From: Treponema zioleckii | GTDB taxonomy: Bacteria > Spirochaetota > Spirochaetia > Treponematales > Treponemataceae | Direction: 5' to 3' | Assembly (NCBI RefSeq): GCF_014737315.1 | Contig: NZ_JPUF01000040.1 | Location: forward strand, 1 to 36,156 | DNA length: 36,156 bases | Shown: positions 14,931 to 21,681 of the stretch, one piece after another | Numbering within the stretch: position 1 is the stretch's first letter | Layout: every line of letters starts with the position of its first letter | Translations under genes and position numbers: made by a program | The notes under the pieces: model-generated | The model's database searches: none | The model's input: only the letters and a program-made list of their open reading frames with translations | Told to the model about the DNA's origin: nothing

Positions 14931-14959
14931 ATTATCGATATTTTAACACACTTTGTTTA
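14931..14959 (-). promoter_or_regulatory. Promoter of the 14067-14870 gene
   Basis: On the minus strand -35 TAAACA (14954-14959) and -10 GATAAT (14931-14936, 5 of 6) are 17 bp apart, predicting a start near 14925 and a leader of about 55 nt. The -35 region overlaps operator-like site 2. Confidence 0.55.
14945..14958. promoter_or_regulatory. Operator-like site 2 overlapping the -35 element
   Basis: The bases at 14947-14956 are the exact reverse complement of 14903-14912 in site 1, so both sites share the 10-bp core ACAAAGTGTG in inverted orientation. Centre-to-centre distance is about 44 bp, close to four helical turns, which would suit looping by one regulator across the promoter. Confidence 0.45.
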
Positions 14960-15027
14960 GTTTTAGAGTCGCCTTTAACTATTTTCGCTTAAAATCTGGA
15001 TTCAGAATCAATTTGATTCAATTCAAC

Positions 15028-16773
15028 TCATCTTCCAGAAAATTTTTCAAGCATCGCACGTGCATGTTCAAGCGAAGCCGCACTTCCAGCGTCCCCGGAA
15101 AGCATTCTCGCAATCTCGGCAACACGGTCTTCGCCGTCAATCACATTAACATGAGTCTGCGTATGACCGTCGGCAACGTCTTTCTTGATTTTTATCTGGT
15201 TATCCGCATAAACCGCAATACTTGCCAAGTGAGTGATACACAAAACCTGCCGTTTAGAAGCAAGATTCTTCAAATGACTTCCTATCGAAACCGCAACTTC
15301 GCCACCAATTCCGGTGTCAATCTCATCGAAAATCATCGTTCCAACAGGATCGGATGCAGCCAGAATCGTTTTTAACGAAAGCATTACACGACTAAGCTCA
15401 CCGCCCGAAGCAATTTTTGCAAGCGGCTGCAAAGGCTGCCCCGGATTCGCGCTTATCAAAAATTCAACATCATCGATTCCGTAAGGCCCGATTTTTTGAG
15501 TTGAATCCGTGCCACCTTTTTCGGCAATGTTCACCGAAAAACGAGTATGAGCCATGCCGAGGCTAGAAAGAACTCCCACTACCCCGGAAGCCATTTTTTC
15601 GGCAGCAATTTTTCGTGCGGCAGAAATAGCTTTTGCCTCCGAGTAAACCTGCCGCTCAAGCTCAGAAATCTCTTTTTTGAGAGACTCTTTGTTTTCTGAA
15701 CTGGACTCAAGAACAGCCAATTTTTTCTGGGCATCCTCGCAATAAGAAATCACTTCCTCAACAGGAGCCGAAACCGACGAAGCATATTTTTTCTTCAAGT
15801 TATAAATCAGAGTCTGTCTCTCCTGAACTTTCGCAAGATATTCAGGATCAAAAACAAGTCCCTGAGAATAGCTTCTATATTCGTCGGCAATGTCGCTAAG
15901 CTCATAGAAAGCACTGTCGAGACGCTGGTTAAGGCTTTCAAGATTCTTGTCCATCGTAACCGAATGCTGAGAAACCCCGCGGATTTTCTTTAAGGCGGAA
16001 ACAAGCCCTTCTCCGCCCTCACCGCCTTCCATAATCGAAGTTATTGTCTCAATGTCGGAATAAAGTTTTTCAAACGACGAAAGTTTGTTTTCCTCATCAT
16101 CAAGTTCTTTGTCTTCACCAGGTTTTAGTTTTGCCTCAGAAATTTCTTTTATCGCAAAATTCAAAAGCTCAATGCGCTGCTCACGGTCTTTTTCATCATT
16201 ATTGAATTCCGCAAGCTCAGCACGCTTCGAAACGAGAGCTGAATACAAATGAGTAAAATCCGAAACCTTATCCGTAAGGCCGGCATAAGAATCAAGATAT
16301 TTTCTGTGCTCAGCAACTTTCATAAGCGACTGATGCTCATGCTGACCATGAATATCAATCAAAAATGAACTGAAAGCAGAAAGCTCTGCCCGCGTTACGG
16401 AAGTGTCGCCAATCCAGGCTCCAGATTTTCCGTTCTCGCGCACGAACCGACGCAAAAGAATTCGGTTTTCTTCGTAAGGAATTCCGTGAATATCAAGCCA
16501 TTCAAAAGCGTTCGTCGGTTCTGAATCAGCATGAAGTTCTTTTTTTGAAGAAAGATTCTCACCAAGATAAAAAGTTCCGCTTACAATCGCTTCGTGTGCA
16601 CCTGTGCGAATAAGCTCCACACCGCTTTTTCCGCCCAAAAGAAAAGTTAACGCACCGATTAAAAGTGACTTTCCCGCACCAGTTTCACCAGAAAGAACCG
16701 TAAAACCTTCTTTAAATTCAACAGAAGCATTGTCAATAAGAGCGAAATCTTTAATTGAAAGATCCTCAAGCAT
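15028..16773 (-). CDS. recN: DNA repair ATPase RecN
   Basis: An SMC-like ATPase of double-strand-break repair, 581 residues (family about 550). N-terminal Walker A GETGAGKS (29-36) and IDIHGQHEHQSLM; central coiled coil (about 150-370); C-terminal signature ASGGELSRVMLSL, Walker B MIFDEIDTGIGGEVA, and the switch ITHLASIAVYAD. All catalytic elements are present. The ATG overlaps the end of nadK by 8 bp with AGGAGG 8 nt upstream, so it is translated from the cheW-nadK-recN message. A nadK-recN pair is common across bacteria. No T-tailed terminator follows it. Confidence 0.97.
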   Translation of the reverse strand: MLEDLSIKDFALIDNASVEFKEGFTVLSGETGAGKSLLIGALTFLLGGKSGVELIRTGAHEAIVSGTFYLGENLSSKKELHADSEPTNAFEWLDIHGIPYEENRILLRRFVRENGKSGAWIGDTSVTRAELSAFSSFLIDIHGQHEHQSLMKVAEHRKYLDSYAGLTDKVSDFTHLYSALVSKRAELAEFNNDEKDREQRIELLNFAIKEISEAKLKPGEDKELDDEENKLSSFEKLYSDIETITSIMEGGEGGEGLVSALKKIRGVSQHSVTMDKNLESLNQRLDSAFYELSDIADEYRSYSQGLVFDPEYLAKVQERQTLIYNLKKKYASSVSAPVEEVISYCEDAQKKLAVLESSSENKESLKKEISELERQVYSEAKAISAARKIAAEKMASGVVGVLSSLGMAHTRFSVNIAEKGGTDSTQKIGPYGIDDVEFLISANPGQPLQPLAKIASGGELSRVMLSLKTILAASDPVGTMIFDEIDTGIGGEVAVSIGSHLKNLASKRQVLCITHLASIAVYADNQIKIKKDVADGHTQTHVNVIDGEDRVAEIARMLSGDAGSAASLEHARAMLEKFSGR

Positions 16774-17617
16774 GTTGTGGTCCTCCTGACCAATTCAATT
16801 TAGAGCGGAGTGCATTATAGAATTTTTCTTTTGTACAGCCAATAAGGCGAGCTTTATCCGGCAGCCTTAAAATTTTTATTTTGTCGCCAACATGAAGGTC
16901 AACAGGTATTTGCCCGTCTGCCGAAATAACCATGTCTGTACGAGACGGCAACATTTCGATTTCAATTATGCCATCAGGACTCAAAACCATAGGTCTGCTA
17001 GAAAGTGAAAATGCATTAATCAACGTAAAAACCATTGCGTCAAGCCCAGGATCAATAATCGGTCCGCCTGCGCTGGCTGAATATGCGGTAGAACCGGTGG
17101 CAGTCGAAATAATCACGCCATCTGCCTTGAATTCGCCAAGGGAAACTCCGCCGTAAGCCACCGTAAATGAAATTGTATGAGCCGCAGTCTTCGCGCTCAC
17201 CACAATATCGTTCAAAGCCGACGCCTTAAGCCGCCTAACACCGTTACGGATAAGCTCTGCCTGAATCATGCTGCGCTCGTCCACAACCGCTTTTCCAGAA
17301 AGAAAAGTCTCAAGTTCATCGCACCACTCGTCACGCTGAACGCTGGCAATAAAACCGAACGAACCGAAATTTACAGGAAAAATTGGGATTTTTAACGGCG
17401 CACAACCACGGGCGGCAAACAAAACTGTTCCGTCACCGCCCATAGTTATAACAAAGTCGTACCCCGGAAAAGGATATTGCTCACAAAAGCCATTGAATTT
17501 ATAAATATCAGCCTTGATATTTTTTGACTTAAGATAAGTTTGAACTTTTTCACCGAGTGCTACAGAAGCCTCTTTATAAGTATTTACGACAATAATACAT
17601 TTTTTAAATTCATGCAT
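16766..17617 (-). CDS. nadK: NAD kinase
   Basis: Cytoplasmic enzyme that phosphorylates NAD to NADP using ATP or polyphosphate. Length 283 is normal. Visible motifs: GGDGT at 60-64 (nucleotide binding and catalysis), NFGSFGFIA (usually NxGxLGFL), and TGSTAYSASAGGPIIDP, the strongest family signature. The ATG is 3 bp past the stop of the DegT-fold gene and has no clear ribosome site, so translation is probably coupled to it. The 3' end overlaps recN by 8 bp. Confidence 0.95.
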   Translation of the reverse strand: MHEFKKCIIVVNTYKEASVALGEKVQTYLKSKNIKADIYKFNGFCEQYPFPGYDFVITMGGDGTVLFAARGCAPLKIPIFPVNFGSFGFIASVQRDEWCDELETFLSGKAVVDERSMIQAELIRNGVRRLKASALNDIVVSAKTAAHTISFTVAYGGVSLGEFKADGVIISTATGSTAYSASAGGPIIDPGLDAMVFTLINAFSLSSRPMVLSPDGIIEIEMLPSRTDMVISADGQIPVDLHVGDKIKILRLPDKARLIGCTKEKFYNALRSKLNWSGGPQHA

Positions 17618-17620
17618 ATT

Positions 17621-18733
17621 TTACGGTAATGTTCCCAAAACTTTTGCAATTTTTTTTGCGTGCTCCGAACCTAAAAGCGGATACAATGGAAAAAGCACAC
17701 ATCGCAGGTAGAGAGATTTTGCCACGATGCATGATGAAGAAAGCTCCTCAAGATGCCTTGCAATTACCGAATCCTCGTAGGCAAGAGAAATCTCAATATC
17801 TTTTTTTGCGGCATATTGTTTCGCATCTTTTACGCTGCCCGCAAGAACAACAGGAAAAGACCATATAGTTGAACCTTCATCAGAAGTGATATTGCGCACG
17901 AAAGTTTTATTTTTTCCGCTCATCAAAGAATGCTGATACACGGCAAACAAAGTCTTTCGGGCCTGCTCATTCCGATTGAATTCTTTTAGCTGAACCCATG
18001 CAAGCGCACTGTTTATGTCAGGGAGAATGTCCGTTCCAGAAGCCTCTTCGGAAAGCTTTTTAAGAACAGTCCACTCACGACGACCAGGTGCCATCAAAAC
18101 GGCTCCGCCGCCAGCAGTAATCGTGTCATGCTCTTCAAGCCCCAAAATCGAATAAACACCGAAAGAACCAACTTGCCGCAACGACGAACCTTCGCCAGCC
18201 TTAGCACCTTCCTCCGACTGAGAAACTTCTTGTGCAGGCGACTCGGCACTAGCAACCTCGGAAACGACCTTTGCGCCAATGGAATGGGAAATATCTTCGA
18301 TTACAGGAATTCCCAAAGCAGAAATTCTTTCCAAATCTGGAACGATTCCCATTGACTCATGAATAAGAAGAAGCCGCCCCCCATTTTTCATTCCAAGTAC
18401 AACGATTTCAGGAGCGACAAGTCCAGTCTCTTCATTTACGTCAAGAACCAACGGAACAAATCCCAGTTCAACAATCGCACTGTATTGCCATGACGGAGCA
18501 AGGGCAGAAATCATAACCGAACTGCCTTTTTCCAATTCCATAGCCTTTAAGGCATACGCCAAAGCAATCTTCGGCGAACGGAATGCAACAGCCCCGTCAC
18601 AACCCGTAAATTCTTTTACAGTCTGAATCAATCTTGAATTCAACTCACCTGGGCCGATTTTCTCGTCAACCATGCAGGTAAGAACGGCATCCATTTCACG
18701 TCTTCTAATTGTGGAGCTGAATGTCTGAATCAT
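17621..18733 (-). CDS. DegT/DnrJ/EryC1-fold protein with His at the PLP-lysine position
   Basis: A 370-residue protein with the fold of PLP-dependent sugar aminotransferases. The cofactor-binding IEDISHSIGA (Asp147) is kept. The motif that normally holds the Schiff-base lysine (as in SFHxxKxITxxEGG) reads GLEEHDTITAGGGAV, putting His202 where lysine is expected. ColD-type and E1-type sugar dehydratases of this family also use histidine there, so it could be a deaminating or dehydrating enzyme, or a non-catalytic relative. A low-complexity Ala/Ser/Glu insertion (157-187) precedes the motif. It overlaps cheW by 4 bp (ATGA) and is 3 bp from nadK, an odd place for a sugar-modifying enzyme; no other nucleotide-sugar genes are nearby. 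Confidence 0.8.
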   Translation of the reverse strand: MIQTFSSTIRRREMDAVLTCMVDEKIGPGELNSRLIQTVKEFTGCDGAVAFRSPKIALAYALKAMELEKGSSVMISALAPSWQYSAIVELGFVPLVLDVNEETGLVAPEIVVLGMKNGGRLLLIHESMGIVPDLERISALGIPVIEDISHSIGAKVVSEVASAESPAQEVSQSEEGAKAGEGSSLRQVGSFGVYSILGLEEHDTITAGGGAVLMAPGRREWTVLKKLSEEASGTDILPDINSALAWVQLKEFNRNEQARKTLFAVYQHSLMSGKNKTFVRNITSDEGSTIWSFPVVLAGSVKDAKQYAAKKDIEISLAYEDSVIARHLEELSSSCIVAKSLYLRCVLFPLYPLLGSEHAKKIAKVLGTLP

Positions 18734-19224
18734 TTCTCAGTCTCTACAAAATCAGGTTCAAGAATCTTCTGAAGTTCCTTTCCGCTGAACAAGCGGCGAA
18801 TATCAAGCATAATCAAATATTTTGAATCCTGACGAATTACACCCTGAATATATTCAGTACCGATTCCGCTGATCATCTGCGGAGGGTCTTTAATATCAGA
18901 AGTGTTAATCGTAACTACGCGGGCAATTTTATCAATGATGATACCAATTTTATTGTCATCGATATTCAAGATGATAAATCCACCTTCAAATTCATTTTCT
19001 TCGTCAGTCTGCTCAAGTTTTTTGATCTGAAAACGCTTATGAAGATTCATTACAGGAATAATTTCGCTGCGGAGGTTAAAAATTCCCTCTACATAATATG
19101 GCGAATTAGGAATAGGACGTACTGCCGTAACCTTTACAATTTCCTTAACATCCATAATATCTACGCCATAAAGTTCTTCACCTAGCTGAAAAGTAACAAG
19201 CTGAATCTGCATGTTCTCCGCCAT
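18730..19224 (-). CDS. cheW: Chemotaxis coupling protein CheW
   Basis: A 164-residue adaptor that joins methyl-accepting chemoreceptors to the kinase CheA. Typical segments are VTFQLGEELYGVDIMDVKEIV, RPIPNSPYYVEGIFNLRSEIIPVMNL and YLIMLDIRRLF. It has a strong AAGGAGG 5 nt before ATG 19224. It leads the operon with the DegT-fold protein, nadK and recN and is not next to other chemotaxis genes here. Two short hairpins lie in its leader (19242-19267 and 19274-19304). Confidence 0.95.
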   Translation of the reverse strand: MAENMQIQLVTFQLGEELYGVDIMDVKEIVKVTAVRPIPNSPYYVEGIFNLRSEIIPVMNLHKRFQIKKLEQTDEENEFEGGFIILNIDDNKIGIIIDKIARVVTINTSDIKDPPQMISGIGTEYIQGVIRQDSKYLIMLDIRRLFSGKELQKILEPDFVETEK

Positions 19225-19273
19225 AATTCCTCCTTTTCTATCTGACTTTCCAAAAACCGAAAATCAGGCGAAA

Positions 19274-19304
19274 TTCGGGCAAACAAGAAAAACGAATGCC
19301 CGAA
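19274..19304 (-). terminator. Weak terminator candidate after gltD
   Basis: An 8-bp perfect stem (19297-19304 with 19274-19281, TTCGGGCA/TGCCCGAA) has only three T after it on the minus strand. It is 34 bp past the gltD stop and 49 bp before cheW. It may be a weak terminator or a structural element of the cheW leader. Confidence 0.4.
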
Positions 19305-19338
19305 CAGAAATCTATTTTTGTGTGAATTATCCTAAGAA

Positions 19339-20631
19339 TCATTCACCAAGAAGCTTTTTAGCCTCTATGAATTCCGAAATACCGACCGCAACTTTTTTTG
19401 CCTCGCGCATTGCAAGAACAACAGTTGCAGGCTTATGAACAACATCACCACCGGCAAAAATACCACGGCGAGTAGACATTCCGTACGGTCTCTGCCTTGT
19501 GATTACATAGCCAGACTCATCGGCATCAATTCCCTCTGTGGTGCTCAAAATTCTTGCAGCCGGTCTTGAACCAATCGCAAGCAAAATTTTGTTTGCCGGA
19601 AGAACAACCTCTCCCTCCGGTGTCTGACATTTCAATCCTGTAACCCGACCGTTTTCGCCAACAAATTCAACAGGAGCATGTTCCCATTTGAACGAAACGC
19701 CATCTTTTATAGCTCCCTCGTACTCGGCTTTTGCAGCACGCATAAACTCTTCAGTCTTGCGGTAGGCAACCGTTACGGAAGCAGCCTTCATGCGCACAGC
19801 CGTTCGGCAAGCATCCATCGCAACATTTCCGGCACCAATAACAACAACATTGTCGCCCTCTTCAACAGGAACCTCAGTTTTTTCAACGTTGCCGTCCTGA
19901 TACAAACGAACCATTCTAAGGAAGTAATTCGACTGAATAACTCCCGTAAGATCCTTTCCCGGAAGGTCAAGTGATTTTGCAAGAGCAGTTCCAGTACCGA
20001 TGAAAACGGCATCAAAACCGTCCTTAAACAGTTCATCCACAGTAAGGTCCCTTCCGATAACTGTGTTCGTAATATATTTTACGCCAAGCTCCTCAATTTT
20101 TTTCGTAGTTCGGCGAACAACGTCTTTTGGAAGACGGAATTCAGGAATTCCATAAAGAAGGACTCCGCCCGGTTCACTCTCGCTCTCGTAAACTACAACT
20201 TCGTAGCCTTTTCTAGCAAGATCACCAGCAACAGTCAAGCCGGCCGGTCCTGAACCAATTACAGCAACTTTACCTTCGATTTTCTGAATTTTATTATCTT
20301 TGGCAAGTTTTGCATCGGCTTCGAAATCAGCGACGAATCGCTCAATCTTTCCGATATGAATCGCTTTTCCAGCTTTATTAAGAACACAATGTCCTTCGCA
20401 CTGGTTTTCGTGAGGACAAACACGTCCACAAATTGCAGGAAGATTACTTCTCTGCGAAATAATACTGAATGCATCACCAAAGTTTCCCAAAGAAACTGCA
20501 TGGTTGAATGCAGGAATATCATTTTCGATAGGACATCCCGTTCTACAAAGCGGTTTTGGACAATTCAAACAACGGCGTGCCTCTGCGACAGCCTCTGCAA
20601 TTGAATAGCCTTCGATTTCTTCCTTCTCCAT
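19339..20631 (-). CDS. gltD: GltD-type NAD(P)H oxidoreductase (glutamate synthase small-subunit family)
   Basis: A 430-residue iron-sulfur flavoprotein. The N-terminal cysteines (CLNCPKPLCRTGCP, residues about 22-35, and CGRVCPHENQCEGHC) bind two 4Fe-4S clusters. FAD site GSGPAGL is near residue 125, the NADPH site GAGNVAMDACRTAVR is near 265, and the second FAD motif GGDVVHKPATVVLAMREAK is near the end. No large glutamate synthase subunit (gltB) is nearby, and in anaerobes such lone proteins often belong to NfnB/SudB-type electron-transfer systems instead. The gltD symbol is therefore a family label. The nearest ribosome site (GAGGT) is unusually far, 14 nt before ATG 20631, and no other in-frame start is available before a stop codon. 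Confidence 0.88.
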   Translation of the reverse strand: MEKEEIEGYSIAEAVAEARRCLNCPKPLCRTGCPIENDIPAFNHAVSLGNFGDAFSIISQRSNLPAICGRVCPHENQCEGHCVLNKAGKAIHIGKIERFVADFEADAKLAKDNKIQKIEGKVAVIGSGPAGLTVAGDLARKGYEVVVYESESEPGGVLLYGIPEFRLPKDVVRRTTKKIEELGVKYITNTVIGRDLTVDELFKDGFDAVFIGTGTALAKSLDLPGKDLTGVIQSNYFLRMVRLYQDGNVEKTEVPVEEGDNVVVIGAGNVAMDACRTAVRMKAASVTVAYRKTEEFMRAAKAEYEGAIKDGVSFKWEHAPVEFVGENGRVTGLKCQTPEGEVVLPANKILLAIGSRPAARILSTTEGIDADESGYVITRQRPYGMSTRRGIFAGGDVVHKPATVVLAMREAKKVAVGISEFIEAKKLLGE

Positions 20632-20674
20632 AAATTGTTTTTTTTACCTCTGAAAATAAAATTACTCTCACTAT

Positions 20675-20703
20675 AGTATATCGAAATGCAAGGTAAAAAG
20701 CAA
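20675..20703 (-). promoter_or_regulatory. Possible promoter of the gltD-type gene
   Basis: On the minus strand -10 TATACT (20675-20680, 5 of 6) and -35 TTGCTT (20698-20703, 3 of 6) are 17 bp apart. The predicted leader is about 37 nt. Confidence 0.45.
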
Positions 20704-20742
20704 AGAAATAATGCTTATAAACTTAAGTCAATTTTAACTATA

Positions 20743-21543
20743 TCAGTCTACTACAAATAGAGTGATTCCGTAAACTTTTTTTATGCCAAGATTCTTTAAA
20801 ATTCTCGAACAAGCCTCCAAAGTCGCGCCTGTAGTCAAAACGTCATCAATAAGAACGACTGAATCAGGAAACTCACCGCCGAACCGTTTTTTTATGCGCG
20901 AAATTATTTTTTCACCTGCGTCTCCGTATGCCCCGGCAATCGTGCCCAAACGCTGAACGCGGTCAAGTTTTTTCTGCTGAGTCCTAGAATATCTCTTCAA
21001 AAGTGAAAGAATCGGTACGTGCCAGCCTTTGCTCAGAAAAAAACACAATTCCTCAATTTGATCCCAGCCTTTCGAGCGGATTTTTCCAGGGCGAGGCGGA
21101 ACCGGAACGACAAAAAGTTTTTCTTGCAACTGCGATTCGATTTTTTTTAATTCAAGATGAACCAGCCAGGCAAAAATCGGGGAAAGACTACGTTTTTCTT
21201 GAATTTTCCATTCAAACAGAAGATTTTTTTTCCACAATCGATAAGATTTGCTCAAAAAAATTCCGTCCATTGACTTTATAGTCGGATTGGTTCGGCAAAC
21301 TGAACAAAATTCAATTTCGCTCACCAGCGGTTTTCCGCAAATCTTGCACCGGCACGACGGACTTTCTTCCACAAAGATTTTTAGGCAATTTTTGCACAAC
21401 GGAAGGTAGGAAGTTTTTTGCCCGCAACGAACGCATTTTTCTCCGCCAGAAAGAATACCGGCAACGAAACGCAAAAAACTTATCAGAATCCAATAAAACT
21501 CGAAAATTCTGTTCTCAAAACGAAAAGGTCTTAAATATCCCAT
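20743..21543 (-). CDS. comF: ComF family phosphoribosyltransferase-like protein
   Basis: A 266-residue protein with an N-terminal zinc-ribbon (CVRCGQ, CKNC, CRCKICGKPL, CSVC; residues about 37-84) and a C-terminal phosphoribosyltransferase fold with the PRPP loop VVLIDDVLTTGAT. In naturally competent bacteria ComF supports single-strand DNA uptake; in many others its role is unclear. It lies downstream of mutS on the same strand beyond a hairpin terminator. A perfect -10 TATAAT (21614-21619) without a good -35 lies 71 bp upstream. GGAAG is 10 nt before ATG. Confidence 0.9.
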   Translation of the reverse strand: MGYLRPFRFENRIFEFYWILISFLRFVAGILSGGEKCVRCGQKTSYLPLCKNCLKIFVEESPSCRCKICGKPLVSEIEFCSVCRTNPTIKSMDGIFLSKSYRLWKKNLLFEWKIQEKRSLSPIFAWLVHLELKKIESQLQEKLFVVPVPPRPGKIRSKGWDQIEELCFFLSKGWHVPILSLLKRYSRTQQKKLDRVQRLGTIAGAYGDAGEKIISRIKKRFGGEFPDSVVLIDDVLTTGATLEACSRILKNLGIKKVYGITLFVVD

Positions 21544-21625
21544 ATATATTTTACTTCCGTTTTTTTGAACGATTTTTCAAATTCCAAAGATAATATCTTA
21601 TTTATAACAAAAGATTATATAAATC

Positions 21626-21664
21626 AATAACTAATCGGCACAGTGACTATACCGATTAGTTATT
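21626..21664 (-). terminator. Terminator-like hairpin after mutS
   Basis: A perfect 13-bp stem (21626-21638 with 21652-21664, CCGATTAGTTATT arm) with a 13-nt loop lies 18 bp past the mutS stop. On the minus strand only a short T-rich stretch (TTATTGATTT) follows, so termination may be partial and comF may be read through. On the plus strand the tail is a better T-tract, but no plus-strand gene ends here. Confidence 0.65.
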
Positions 21665-21681
21665 TTTATTTGCTATTAGGC

